Shown piece by piece: positions 41,025 through 51,132 of a stretch of 58,019 nucleotides of DNA. A model generated the notes under the pieces. It was not told the origin of the DNA. It saw only the letters and a list, made by a program, of their open reading frames with translations, and ran no database searches. The stretch covers positions 1 through 58,019 of the forward strand of contig JAFULQ010000016.1 in the NCBI GenBank assembly GCA_017473265.1. The letters run 5' to 3'. The DNA is from Erysipelotrichaceae bacterium. GTDB taxonomy: Bacteria; Bacillota_I; Bacilli_A; Erysipelotrichales; Erysipelotrichaceae. The translations under genes and the position numbers were made by a program. Every line of letters begins with the position of its first letter. Within the stretch, counting starts at the first letter, position 1.

Positions 41025-42026
41025 ATGGCATTATTAGAAGTTAAAAATTTGTGTACAGAGTTTAAAACAGACCAAGGTAGAGTTCAAGCGGTTCGTAATG
41101 TATCTTTTGAATTAGGTGAAAAGGAAGTGCTTGGTATTGTTGGTGAGTCTGGTTCAGGTAAGAGTCAAACGATGTATTCTATCATTGGTTTATTAGCTGA
41201 AAACGGACAAATTTCAAATGGTGAAGTTATTTTTGATGGAAAAAATATTTCACGTAATCAATTTAGTACGAAAAAAGAGTATGAAGAAATGATGTCTAAG
41301 ATTCGTGGTAATTCTATGGCGATGATTTTCCAAGATCCAATGACATTCTTAAATCCAGTATTAAAGATTGAAACACAATTGGTGGAACCATTATTGAATC
41401 ATACCAATATGAGTAAAGAAGAAGCTCGTGAAAGAGCGTTAGAACTTATGAGATTGGTTGGTATTCCTTCTCCTGAAAAGCGTATTACTCAATATCCATT
41501 TGAGTTCTCAGGCGGGATGAGACAACGTATTGTTATTGCTATTGCATTGGCTTGTAATCCAAAATTAATCATTGCGGATGAACCTACAACTGCATTAGAC
41601 GTTACAATCCAAGCTCAAGTTCTTGAATTAATTGAGAAATTAAGAACAGAGGCTGATTCTTCGATTATCATGATTACTCATGACTTAGGAGTTGTTGCTA
41701 AGTTATGTGACCGTATTGCAATTATGTATGGTGGTAAGATTGTTGAAATCGGTACGGATAAAGAAATTTTCTATGATCCAAAACATCCATATACACACGG
41801 CTTATTAAGTTGTATTGCTAATCCGGAAAATGATGATGAAGAGGAATTAACTCCAATTCCTGGATCACCTCCAGATTTATTGAATCCACCAGTTGGTTGC
41901 CCATTTGTGGATCGTTGTACAAAAGCTATGAAGGTGTGTAAGTTATATCCACCTGAAGTAACAACATACAGTGATACACATCAATGTGCATGCTGGTTGT
42001 GTCAAAAGGAGGCGTTGAATAAATGA
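41025..42026 (+). CDS. oppD: Oligopeptide ABC transporter ATPase, OppD-type
   Basis: 333 aa. Walker A GESGSGKSQ near residue 40, signature FSGGMRQR, Walker B LIIADEPTTALDV. The C-terminal oligopeptide domain carries a Cys set (CPFVDRCTKAMKVC, CACWLC). Cytoplasmic, pairs with OppF. Overlaps oppF by four bases. Confidence 0.94.
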   Translation: MALLEVKNLCTEFKTDQGRVQAVRNVSFELGEKEVLGIVGESGSGKSQTMYSIIGLLAENGQISNGEVIFDGKNISRNQFSTKKEYEEMMSKIRGNSMAMIFQDPMTFLNPVLKIETQLVEPLLNHTNMSKEEARERALELMRLVGIPSPEKRITQYPFEFSGGMRQRIVIAIALACNPKLIIADEPTTALDVTIQAQVLELIEKLRTEADSSIIMITHDLGVVAKLCDRIAIMYGGKIVEIGTDKEIFYDPKHPYTHGLLSCIANPENDDEEELTPIPGSPPDLLNPPVGCPFVDRCTKAMKVCKLYPPEVTTYSDTHQCACWLCQKEALNK

Positions 42027-43000
42027 GTGAAAAGCCAATTTTAAGTGTTAAGAACATTAAAACTCATTTTGATGTAACTAAAGGATTATTTGCTCCAAAG
42101 CAAATTGTTAAAGCGGTTGATGATGTTAGTTTTGATGTTTATCCTAATGAAACCTTTGGATTAGTTGGTGAATCAGGATGTGGTAAGTCTACATTAGGTC
42201 GTACAATTGTAAAATTATATGATCCAGTAGATGGCTCTATTGAATTCAATGGAGTTGATATTTCTAAAATTAAAGGTGCGGAATTAAAAGAGTTCAGTAA
42301 AGATATGCAAATGATCTTCCAAGATCCATATGCATCATTAAACCCTAGAATGACGGTTGGTGAAATTATTAAAGAACCAATGATTATTCATGGTATCTAT
42401 AACACAGATGAAGAAAGAGAAGCTCGTGTTGTAGAATTACTAAAAATTGTTGGTTTAAAACCTGACCACATTCGTCGTTATCCTGCAGAGTTCTCTGGTG
42501 GACAACGTCAAAGAATTGGGATTGCTAGAGCATTAGCAGTAAATCCTAAATTCATTGTTTGTGATGAACCTATTTCAGCATTGGACGTTTCTATTCAAGC
42601 TCAAGTTATTAATTTATTGAAAAACATCCAAAAAGAAATGGGATTATCATACTTATTCATTGCTCATGACTTGAGCATGGTAAAACATATCTCTGATAAA
42701 ATTGGAGTTATGTACTTAGGCCATATGATGGAATGTGGACCATCTAATGATGTATATCATCGTCCATTACATCCATATACGGTCGCATTATTGTCGGCAA
42801 TTCCGATTCCGGATCCAAATATAGCGAAAGCTAAAAGCCGAATTGTATTGGAGGGTGAAATTCCTTCTCCAATCAATCCACCTGAAGGTTGTGTATTCTG
42901 CACAAGATGTTCTAAAGCGACGGAACGTTGCTTTAAAGAAAAACCACAACCAATTCAAGTGGGAAATAGAATTGTTTCATGTTTCTTATATGAGAGATAA
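42023..43000 (+). CDS. oppF: Oligopeptide ABC transporter ATPase, OppF-type
   Basis: 325 aa. Walker A GESGCGKST, signature FSGGQRQR, Walker B FIVCDEPISALDV. Ends with a Cys-bearing oligopeptide domain (CVFCTRCSKATERC). The ABC motor partner of OppD. Confidence 0.94.
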   Translation: MSEKPILSVKNIKTHFDVTKGLFAPKQIVKAVDDVSFDVYPNETFGLVGESGCGKSTLGRTIVKLYDPVDGSIEFNGVDISKIKGAELKEFSKDMQMIFQDPYASLNPRMTVGEIIKEPMIIHGIYNTDEEREARVVELLKIVGLKPDHIRRYPAEFSGGQRQRIGIARALAVNPKFIVCDEPISALDVSIQAQVINLLKNIQKEMGLSYLFIAHDLSMVKHISDKIGVMYLGHMMECGPSNDVYHRPLHPYTVALLSAIPIPDPNIAKAKSRIVLEGEIPSPINPPEGCVFCTRCSKATERCFKEKPQPIQVGNRIVSCFLYER

Positions 43001-43012
43001 GGAGGGAAAAAT

Positions 43013-44662
43013 ATGAAAACAATGAAAAAATTATTAGTTGCTTTATTAGCTATGATGATGGTATTCTCATTAGCTGCTTGTGGTGGCGATAATGGGGATA
43101 ACGGTGATACAGGTGCTATTAAAGACACATTCACTTATGCATTAGGTGGAGAACCTAACTACTTAGACCCAGCTGTAGCAAGTGACTCTGTTGGTTCTTA
43201 TGTATTAAACCAATCTTACTATCCATTATTTGCGATTGGTGCTGATGGTTCTACAGTTAAACATGCATGTGTAGACTACTCTGTAGATGAAACAAGAACT
43301 GTTTATACATTCAAATTAACAGAAAACAACTACTGGTCAGATGGTCAAAAAGTTGTTGCTGGTGATTATGTATATGGTATGTTACGTTCATTAGGTTTAG
43401 GTTCTGGTGATTCTTACTATTCTTACTTCATTCGTAACTATGTAAAAGGTGCTGCTCCTTATGGTGCTGATGCTACTACTGCTTACATTGCTGATATGAA
43501 AGATGTTGGAATTAAAGCATTAGATGACTACACAATCGAAATCACATTAGAAAAACCATGTGATTACTTCGTAGGTTTAATGACTGCTGGTGTATTCTAT
43601 CCTGCACGTAAAGATTATGCTAAAGAATGTGACTACACTTGGGCTGCTGAATTACACCCAACAAATGGTCCTTACACATATGAAAAAATCGATAACGCAA
43701 CAGAAATCGTATTCGTTAAGAATGAATACTTCTATGATGCTGCTAATATCAAAACTAATAAGTTAATTGCTAAAGTTATGCCTGACCCAGATGCTCAATT
43801 AATGGCATTCCAACAAGGTGGTATTGACTTTGCTAGTAACGTTGACTCTTCAGTAACTAAATTATATGCTGGTCAACCTGAATTAGTTATTTCTGATTCT
43901 GTAATTAACTACTACATGATGATGAATGCTTACAAGAGCGTTGATGCATTAAAAGACGTTAGAGTTCGTAAAGCTATCCAATTAGGTATCGACCGTTCTG
44001 CTATCGTTACTGCTTTAGATGCTGCTGATGTTTACTATGAATTATACGGTTATGTTCCTAAGGGATTTGCTGGTAAAGATGGCGACTTCCGTGGTGAACA
44101 AGATGCTGCTAACCAATTAATTAAGACAGACAAAGAAGAAGCTAAACGTTTAATGACAGAAGCTGGATACAGTGCTGAAAATCCATTAAAACTTGAATAC
44201 TACTACAACCAAGCTGCTATGCATGATACAGTTGCTGCAGTATTAAAAGTTCAATTAGCTGATATCTATGTTGACTTAACATTAAGAACTGGTGAATTAC
44301 GTACATTCTTCGATGACCGTGACCAACAAGGTAACTTCCAATTAGCTCGTGGTGCTATGAGTGCTGACTACATGGACCCAACAACATTCTTAGAAATGGC
44401 TAACTCTAAAAACTTATATGGTAACCCAACTTGGGGTGATGCTCATTATGACCAATTATTAGCTGAAGCTGACTTATTAACAGGTACAGAACGTATCGAA
44501 AAATTACATGAAGCTGAAAACTACTTAGTAGGTGAAATGGCATACACATGTCCATTATTCGGTTACAAACAAATTTGTTTAGCTGCTGCTGGTACAACTG
44601 GTATGGAAAGTAGTCCACAAGGTAACTACACATTCTGGTATGTAACAACACCTGCAAAATAA
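43013..44662 (+). CDS. oppA: Oligopeptide-binding lipoprotein, OppA-type
   Basis: 549 aa, SBP_bac_5 family. Lipoprotein signal with lipobox SLAAC, lipidated Cys at residue 23, followed by a Gly/Asp linker. The mature part includes GGEPNYLDPAVASDS and a YWSDGQKVVAGDYV motif. It captures peptides outside and delivers them to OppBCDF. Codon use differs from neighbours: many C-ending codons (AAC, GAC, TTC, TAC), as in highly expressed genes. RBS AAGGAGGGAAAAAT. Confidence 0.94.
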   Translation: MKTMKKLLVALLAMMMVFSLAACGGDNGDNGDTGAIKDTFTYALGGEPNYLDPAVASDSVGSYVLNQSYYPLFAIGADGSTVKHACVDYSVDETRTVYTFKLTENNYWSDGQKVVAGDYVYGMLRSLGLGSGDSYYSYFIRNYVKGAAPYGADATTAYIADMKDVGIKALDDYTIEITLEKPCDYFVGLMTAGVFYPARKDYAKECDYTWAAELHPTNGPYTYEKIDNATEIVFVKNEYFYDAANIKTNKLIAKVMPDPDAQLMAFQQGGIDFASNVDSSVTKLYAGQPELVISDSVINYYMMMNAYKSVDALKDVRVRKAIQLGIDRSAIVTALDAADVYYELYGYVPKGFAGKDGDFRGEQDAANQLIKTDKEEAKRLMTEAGYSAENPLKLEYYYNQAAMHDTVAAVLKVQLADIYVDLTLRTGELRTFFDDRDQQGNFQLARGAMSADYMDPTTFLEMANSKNLYGNPTWGDAHYDQLLAEADLLTGTERIEKLHEAENYLVGEMAYTCPLFGYKQICLAAAGTTGMESSPQGNYTFWYVTTPAK

Positions 44663-44677
44663 GATTTTAAAAAACTA

Positions 44678-44715
44678 GAGGGAGTTCTGGTCTTCCAGGA
44701 CTCCTCTTTCTTTTA
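44678..44715 (+). terminator. Terminator after oppA
   Basis: GAGGGAGTTCTGG (44678-44690) pairs with CCAGGACTCCTC (44695-44706) with one bulge and one G-U pair, followed by TTTCTTTT. It splits the transporter genes from the second peptidase run, perhaps partially. Confidence 0.85.
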
Positions 44716-44735
44716 GATAAGGAGCAAGTATATTT

Positions 44736-45926
44736 ATGAATTTAGATCAAGAAAAACTACCTATTATATATGATGTGATGCAAAAGAATAATGTCGATGC
44801 CTGGTTAATTACTGGACGCGAAAGTATTATGAAAAGTGAACCAATTCTTCCAGTTTTAGGAGATATGGCATTCATTATTGCAACAACACTTATCTTTACA
44901 TCTGATAGAAAATGTCTTGCTATTGTTTCTCCTTTAGATGTTGAATGCTTCAAATTGATTGAAGGTGTTGATGAAGTATATGAATATCCAACAACTATGG
45001 AAGAAACAATCTTTGAAGTCTTATCAAAACTTAAACCAAAGAACTTAGCATTGAACTTCTCAAGTAACGATTCAAGTGCTGATGGTTTAACAGTTGGAAT
45101 GTATATGAAACTTAAAAAGGTATTGGATCAATTAGAAAATCCAGTAGAAATTGTGAGTGCATTCCCAATCATTTCTGAAGTTCGTGGACGTAAAACGTCT
45201 ACACAAATTGAAAAGATTCGTCATTGTGCAATTAAAGCGGATGAATACTTAAGAAGAGTTCCTGAAATCTGTAAAGAAGGAACAACTTCATTAGATATTT
45301 TTAACTTCCTTCATAATGTGGCTTATAATGAAGGCTATGGTATGAGTTGGGCTGATTCACAATGCCCAGGTGTAAGCGTGGATCCAAATGTTCCTAGTGG
45401 ACATATGGGAATTATTGAAACACCAATTGTAAAAGGTTATCTAATTAATATTGACTATGGTGTAAGTAAGGATGGCTATTGTTCAGATTTACAACGTATG
45501 TACTATGTGTTAAAAGATGATGAAGACGATGCTCCAGAACATGTTAAACAAGCGTTCTATTTAATTCGTGATGCAGTAAATGCTTCTAAAGAATTTATGA
45601 AACCTGGAGTAACTGGTTTTCAAGTTGACCAAATTGCTCGTCACATGGTAGTTGATGAAGGATATGACTCTTGGAATGCGGCATTAGGACATCAAGTGGG
45701 ACATCAAACACATGATGGTGGTACGATTTTAGCAAATCGTCGTCCTCGTTATAATCGTCCTGAATTAATTGATACACCTCTACAAGTAGGTAATGTCTTC
45801 ACAATTGAACCAAGTATTGAAATTGCTGAAGGTCGTATTGGACTTGAAGAAGATGTTGTCATTACTGAAAATGGAACTGAATGGTTAGTAGAACCACAAA
45901 GAGAACTAATCTTAATTCGTATCTAG
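44736..45926 (+). CDS. M24-family Xaa-Pro peptidase, paralogue 2
   Basis: 396 aa, same architecture as the 37957 protein. Ligands: INIDYGVSKDGYCSDLQ, GHQVGHQTHDGG, FTIEPSI, LEEDVVI. Canonical active-site set, so it should be a working proline-directed peptidase. RBS GGAGCAAG. First gene of a tight run of peptidase genes. Confidence 0.92.
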   Translation: MNLDQEKLPIIYDVMQKNNVDAWLITGRESIMKSEPILPVLGDMAFIIATTLIFTSDRKCLAIVSPLDVECFKLIEGVDEVYEYPTTMEETIFEVLSKLKPKNLALNFSSNDSSADGLTVGMYMKLKKVLDQLENPVEIVSAFPIISEVRGRKTSTQIEKIRHCAIKADEYLRRVPEICKEGTTSLDIFNFLHNVAYNEGYGMSWADSQCPGVSVDPNVPSGHMGIIETPIVKGYLINIDYGVSKDGYCSDLQRMYYVLKDDEDDAPEHVKQAFYLIRDAVNASKEFMKPGVTGFQVDQIARHMVVDEGYDSWNAALGHQVGHQTHDGGTILANRRPRYNRPELIDTPLQVGNVFTIEPSIEIAEGRIGLEEDVVITENGTEWLVEPQRELILIRI

Positions 45927-45938
45927 GAGGAAAATATA

Positions 45939-47162
45939 ATGTTGAATTTAGTGGATCAAAATCGTATTAAAGATGAAATCTTGGCAGAACGTCTTGCGTT
46001 GGCTGAAAGCTTAATGAAGGAGTGTGAAGTGGATGCTTGGATTATTGCATCGAGAGAATACAATGAAGATCCACTTTTTCATGCTTTAACACCAGCTCAT
46101 TTCCCTACAGCTAGAAGAGTAACTATCTTAGTTTTAGGATTTGAAAATGGTAAATATGTAAAATATTGTGTAAATTTACCAGATCATGAATTGGAAAAAT
46201 ATTATGTTCAAGATTATGATCGTAAAAATGAAACACAAATGGAGGCATTGACACGTGTATTAACACGTATGAATCCAAGAAATATTGCTTTAAACTATTC
46301 GGATCATTTTGCATATACGGATGGTTTATCTGTAGGTTTATATCGTCTGTTCCATAACGAATTACCAAAAGAATTAACGGATAAGTTTATTAGTGCAGAT
46401 AGTATTGGTATTCGTTTATTAGAAACACGTACAGCAAAAGAATTGGAAGTGTATCCAATGGTTATGGATGTAGCTATAGAAATCATTGAAAAAACATTTA
46501 GTGCTGAACAAATTATTCCTGGTAAAACAACTTGTACAGATTTAATGAATTTTATGGAACAAGAAACAAATAATCGTGGTATTTATACTTGGTTTGATTC
46601 TACGATTGATTTACAAAGAAGTGATGGTATGCATGGTGAAGATACTGTCATTGAAAAAGGTGATTTATTACACTGTGATTTTGGTATTCGTTATCTTAAT
46701 TTATGTACAGACACACAACGTTTGTGTTATGTCTTAAAAGATGATGAAGAAGATATTCCAGAAGAGTTACAAAAAGCATTTGCTCGTAATAATCGTTTCC
46801 AAGATATTGTAAGAGAACAAATGCAATTAGGCAAAACAGGAAATGAAGTATTTGTTGATAGTATTCAACAAGGAAAAGCGGAAGGAATTCGTCCGATGCT
46901 ATATACCCATCCATTGGGATTCCATGGACATGCGGCTGGACCAATTATTGGATTGTTCTCTGATCAAAATCCAATTCCTGTTAGAGGAGATTTAAAACTA
47001 TACAATCATACAGGATATGCTTTGGAATTGAATACAACAGAGCATTTAGATATGTATGGTCGTGATACATTTATTTTCACAGAAGAAAGTGTTATCTTTG
47101 TTGATAATGAAGTGCATTTTTTAGCTGAAAATAGAGATAAGATGTATAAAGTTAAGGGGTAA
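45939..47162 (+). CDS. Divergent M24-family peptidase, paralogue 3
   Basis: 407 aa. The M24 ligands are still visible: HCDFGIRYLNLCTDTQ (two Asp), HPLGFHGHAAGP (His), YALELN (Glu) and FTEESVIF (Glu). The sequence around the His is unlike PepQ and shared with the 52377 gene, forming a second subgroup in this locus. Probably a peptidase of different substrate preference. RBS AGGAGGAAAATATA, 12 bases after the previous gene. Confidence 0.85.
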   Translation: MLNLVDQNRIKDEILAERLALAESLMKECEVDAWIIASREYNEDPLFHALTPAHFPTARRVTILVLGFENGKYVKYCVNLPDHELEKYYVQDYDRKNETQMEALTRVLTRMNPRNIALNYSDHFAYTDGLSVGLYRLFHNELPKELTDKFISADSIGIRLLETRTAKELEVYPMVMDVAIEIIEKTFSAEQIIPGKTTCTDLMNFMEQETNNRGIYTWFDSTIDLQRSDGMHGEDTVIEKGDLLHCDFGIRYLNLCTDTQRLCYVLKDDEEDIPEELQKAFARNNRFQDIVREQMQLGKTGNEVFVDSIQQGKAEGIRPMLYTHPLGFHGHAAGPIIGLFSDQNPIPVRGDLKLYNHTGYALELNTTEHLDMYGRDTFIFTEESVIFVDNEVHFLAENRDKMYKVKG

Positions 47163-47166
47163 AATT

Positions 47167-49095
47167 ATGGAAAAGATTACATTAGATTTATTTACAAAAT
47201 TTAGTTTTTTATCTGATTTGCAAAGATTTAATAAAAACCTATTATTTGTAGAATCCAAATGTGATATGGAACATAATAATTATTATCAATATTTACATAC
47301 ATACAATTTAGAAAACAAAGAAGACAAGGTGTTGTTTCATAGTAAACGTACACCATTCTTTGCTTTAAAAGATAGAGTATTAGTTGTTAAAAATGATGAA
47401 GATAATCCATATGTTCATACACATTTCTATACATTAGATAGTACAACAGGTGATTTACAAGATGCATTTACATTACCATTATCAGTAAGTACCATTGTGG
47501 ACTTTAATGATGAGTATTATTTAGTGTCAGCAGGTGTAAACCGCCATAAAGCGGATTATCATTTGTGGAGTGATGAGCAAAAAGAACAGGATCTTCAAGC
47601 AATGAAAGCTAATGAAGATTATGTTGTATTTGATGAATATCCATTTTTCTTTAATGGTGCAGGTATCATTAATGGAAATCGTGAAATGTTATTTAAAGTG
47701 CATAAAACAAATTATGAAATTACTGCGTTGACAACACCAACGATGGATGTTGAAACCTTTGATTTTAATGATACACATGTTGTATTTACTGCGGTTGATT
47801 TTGAAACATTTAAAGGTAAATGGCCACATGTATATCAAGTTAATTTCTTAACTGGAGAAATTGAAGAAATCTATGATCAAACGACACAAGTTGCTAGAGC
47901 TTTCTATTATCAAGATAAAATTATTGTTATGGCTACATTTGCGAAAGAATATGGAGCTATGGAAACGAATAAGTTCTATGAGTTAAAGAACAATGAGTTA
48001 CATTTAGTACTTGATTGTGATTATTCTTTCTATAACAGTGTAGGTAGTGATTGTCGTTATGGAAAAGTTAAGAATTATTTAAAAGTAGATGAAAAAGTAT
48101 ATTTTATCTCTTCTTATGAATCGCGTTCAGTGGTATTAGAGTATACAGGTGATGCGATTGAACATGTTGTTTCATTTGAAGGTAGTGTAGATGATATGCA
48201 AGTTATTGATGATGAGATTTATGTGATTGGCTTACAAGATCAAAATCTGCAAGAAGTATTATCTACAAAAGATGGTATTGTACCATTAACACATATGAAT
48301 ACTGCGTTGGAAGGTAAGTATGTCGCAAAACCTGAAAGAGTGGTATTAGATAAAGAAACACCAATCGTTGGATGGGTATTAAAACCATACAATTATGATC
48401 CAAATAAAGTTTATCCAGCTATTTTAGATATTCATGGTGGACCGAAAACAGCTTATGGAGAAGTCTATTATCATGAAATGCAATATTGGGCATCTTTAGG
48501 GTACTTTGTGATGTTCTGTAATCCTAGAGGTTCTGACGGTAGAGGAAATGCATTTGCGGATTTACGTCAAAAGTTTGGTACTATTGATTATGAAGATATT
48601 ATGGATTTCGTAGACGAAGTTTGTAATAGATATCCAATCGATGCAAATAAATTAGGGGTAACTGGTGGTAGTTATGGTGGTTATATGACAAACTGGATTG
48701 TTACCCATACAGATCGTTTTAAGGCAGCCGCATCTCAGCGTTCGATTTCTAACTGGATTACTGAAGTATGTGCATCTGATTATGGTATTGATTTCCCAAT
48801 TGAACAAGAATATGACGATATTTACAATTGTCATGATGGTTTGTGGGAGATGTCACCATTAAAATATGCAAATAATGCTGTAACACCTACTTTATTTATT
48901 CAAGCAATTGAAGATTATCGTTGTCCAATATGTGAACCAATTCAATTGTATACCGTATTAAAGTGTCGTGGTGTTGATACAAAATTAGTAGCATTTAAAG
49001 AAGAAAATCATGATTTATCTAGAACGGGTAAACCATTACATCGTATAAAACGATTAACAGAAATAACAGAATGGATAGGTAAATATATCCAATAG
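47167..49095 (+). CDS. S9 prolyl-oligopeptidase-family peptidase
   Basis: 642 aa serine peptidase. The first about 390 residues form a beta-propeller-type domain; the alpha/beta hydrolase domain holds Ser502 in GGSYGGYM, Asp583 in IEDYRCP and His615 in ENHDLS. No signal peptide, hence cytoplasmic. Acylaminoacyl or prolyl oligopeptidase-like activity on imported peptides is likely. Five bases after the previous stop. Confidence 0.93.
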   Translation: MEKITLDLFTKFSFLSDLQRFNKNLLFVESKCDMEHNNYYQYLHTYNLENKEDKVLFHSKRTPFFALKDRVLVVKNDEDNPYVHTHFYTLDSTTGDLQDAFTLPLSVSTIVDFNDEYYLVSAGVNRHKADYHLWSDEQKEQDLQAMKANEDYVVFDEYPFFFNGAGIINGNREMLFKVHKTNYEITALTTPTMDVETFDFNDTHVVFTAVDFETFKGKWPHVYQVNFLTGEIEEIYDQTTQVARAFYYQDKIIVMATFAKEYGAMETNKFYELKNNELHLVLDCDYSFYNSVGSDCRYGKVKNYLKVDEKVYFISSYESRSVVLEYTGDAIEHVVSFEGSVDDMQVIDDEIYVIGLQDQNLQEVLSTKDGIVPLTHMNTALEGKYVAKPERVVLDKETPIVGWVLKPYNYDPNKVYPAILDIHGGPKTAYGEVYYHEMQYWASLGYFVMFCNPRGSDGRGNAFADLRQKFGTIDYEDIMDFVDEVCNRYPIDANKLGVTGGSYGGYMTNWIVTHTDRFKAAASQRSISNWITEVCASDYGIDFPIEQEYDDIYNCHDGLWEMSPLKYANNAVTPTLFIQAIEDYRCPICEPIQLYTVLKCRGVDTKLVAFKEENHDLSRTGKPLHRIKRLTEITEWIGKYIQ

Positions 49096-49105
49096 GAGGT
49101 TTGTT

Positions 49106-50542
49106 ATGGAGTTTGATTTAAGTAAAAGACATTGTTTCTATTTTAATGAAACAACAAAGATTCCACATGGTTCTTACAATGAAAAAGCCTTAAGTGATTA
49201 CATTGTGGAATTTGCGAAAGCACACAATTTAAAATATATGCAAGATGATATGTGGAATGTCATAGTTTATAAACCAGCGAGTGTTGGTTATGAATCAGCA
49301 GAACCATTGATTATTCAAGCACATATTGATATGGTTTGTGAAAAGAACAAAGATTCCAATCATAACTTTGAAACTGATTCATTACAACTATATGTAGAAG
49401 ATGGATGGTTAAAAGCAAAGGGTACAACACTTGGTGCAGATGACTGTGCTGGTGCTGCTTATATGCTAGCAATCTTAGAAGATGATACTTTAGCGCATCC
49501 TGCTTTAGAATGTATTTTCACAGTACAAGAAGAAGTTGGTTTATTTGGTGCAATGAACTTAAAAGCTGAAGATATTTCAGCACATCGTATGATTTCTTTA
49601 GATGGTGGTGGAGAAGTTAGTACATTATTATCAAGTGCTGGAGGATGTAGAGCTGACATTTCTAAGAAATTAGAATGGGAAGACAATACGGATGCTTGTT
49701 ATCGTGTTGCGGTTAGAGGATTATTTGGTGGTCATTCTGGTGGGGAAATCCATAAAGAAAAAGGAAATGCCAATGTATTGGTTGCTCGTATCTTAAAAGA
49801 AGCACAAGTAAATGGATGTGATATCCAATTAATTAACTTCAATGGTGGATTAAAGGATAATGCGATTCCTCGTGAAGCAGATATGGTATTTGCTTCTAAT
49901 ACAAATGTTGAAGAATTGAAAAAGAGTCTTTTCAATACAGAAAATGATATTAAAATAGAATTAGAATTTAGTGATGCTGGATTCCATATGGAATTTGAAC
50001 CAGTGGAAACAGAATCTAAAAAACTTACACAAGCAGTAAGTGATGCCATTTTAGATTATGCAATGTTAATGCCAAATGGCTTTATGCATCGTTCAATGGC
50101 TATTGAAGGATTAACATTAACATCTTTAAACTTAGGTGTTGTGGAAATGGATGAAGAACGTATTTCTTTCCATGTATCAATTCGTAGTGCCATTGAAAGT
50201 GGTATTGACCATTTAGTTCGTCAATTAGAATTATTAGCAAAACATTTAGGTTTCGCTATTGAAACAGGTGCTAGATATCCTGGATGGAACTATAGTGAAG
50301 TAAGTGGTATGCGTGATATTTATGATGAAGTGGTTCAAGAATTATATGGTAAACCATTAGTGAAATTAGCGGCACATGGTGGATGTGAATGTGGCGTATT
50401 TAAAGCATTAGTTAATGATATGGATATTATTTCAGTTGGTCCAGTATCAAAAGATATTCATACACCAGATGAAAGTTTAGATTTAGCATCATTTGATCGT
50501 ACATATACAATTTTGCGTAATATTGTAAGTCGTTGTAAATAA
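49106..50542 (+). CDS. pepD: M20-family Xaa-His dipeptidase (PepD-like)
   Basis: 478 aa, length typical of PepD. AHIDMVCEK (metal His and Asp), LGADDCAGAAYML (bridging Asp), VQEEVGLFGA (catalytic Glu pair), and HTPDESLD near the end (last His) are all present. Hydrolyses dipeptides, including Xaa-His. RBS AGGAGG. Confidence 0.93.
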   Translation: MEFDLSKRHCFYFNETTKIPHGSYNEKALSDYIVEFAKAHNLKYMQDDMWNVIVYKPASVGYESAEPLIIQAHIDMVCEKNKDSNHNFETDSLQLYVEDGWLKAKGTTLGADDCAGAAYMLAILEDDTLAHPALECIFTVQEEVGLFGAMNLKAEDISAHRMISLDGGGEVSTLLSSAGGCRADISKKLEWEDNTDACYRVAVRGLFGGHSGGEIHKEKGNANVLVARILKEAQVNGCDIQLINFNGGLKDNAIPREADMVFASNTNVEELKKSLFNTENDIKIELEFSDAGFHMEFEPVETESKKLTQAVSDAILDYAMLMPNGFMHRSMAIEGLTLTSLNLGVVEMDEERISFHVSIRSAIESGIDHLVRQLELLAKHLGFAIETGARYPGWNYSEVSGMRDIYDEVVQELYGKPLVKLAAHGGCECGVFKALVNDMDIISVGPVSKDIHTPDESLDLASFDRTYTILRNIVSRCK

Positions 50543-50556
50543 GGGAGGATATAGAT

Positions 50557-51132
50557 ATGTCAAAAGGTTTAGTAGTTATTTTAAGTGGAGCAAGTTCTGT
50601 TGGTAAAGGAGCTATTCGTGAACGTTTATTGCATGATCCAGAATTGAAATTATTTTATTCAATTTCTATGACAACTCGCCCAGCTAAAGGTGATGAAGTA
50701 GATGGAAAAGATTATTATTTCGTTTCCCATAAAGAGTTTGCGGATGCTGTTAAGAAGAAAGAATTATTAGAATACACAGAATTTAATGGATACTACTATG
50801 GTACTCCTAAGAATCATGTAGAATTCTTACGTAGTAAAGGGAAAAATGTATTAATCGAAGTAGAAGCACAAGGTGTTGGTCCAATTAAATTAAATGTACC
50901 TGATGCAGTAGCATTCTTCGTTATGCCTGAAAGCTTAGAAGAATTAGAAAAACAAATTCATTTACTTTATAAAGATGATGAAGCAAGTATTACTCGTCGT
51001 ATTAATAAAGCAAAAATGGATATGGAAATTGCGCCATTATTCAAAAATGTTGTTTACAACAATGATACTGATTTAGCCGTTTCTCAAATTAAAGAAGTTA
51101 TCTTGAAAGAGATGGCTAAAAATAATGGATAA
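50557..51132 (+). CDS. Guanylate-kinase-like protein with altered P-loop
   Basis: 191 aa with the guanylate kinase fold: SISMTTRPAKGDEVDGKDYYFVS (GMP-binding) and EYTEFNGYYYGTP. The P-loop reads SGASSVGKGAIRE. In functional guanylate kinases it is SGPSGVGKGT or similar; the Thr/Ser that helps bind Mg-ATP is replaced by Ala and the Pro is lost. Placement inside a peptidase operon is unusual for an essential gmk, so this may be a second copy with a new role. The 3' end overlaps the M29 gene by eight bases. Confidence 0.75.
   Translation: MSKGLVVILSGASSVGKGAIRERLLHDPELKLFYSISMTTRPAKGDEVDGKDYYFVSHKEFADAVKKKELLEYTEFNGYYYGTPKNHVEFLRSKGKNVLIEVEAQGVGPIKLNVPDAVAFFVMPESLEELEKQIHLLYKDDEASITRRINKAKMDMEIAPLFKNVVYNNDTDLAVSQIKEVILKEMAKNNG

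Noticed and set aside
44406-44657. Minus-strand frame within oppA
   Set aside because: It lies entirely inside a highly biased coding sequence and has no RBS or family resemblance.
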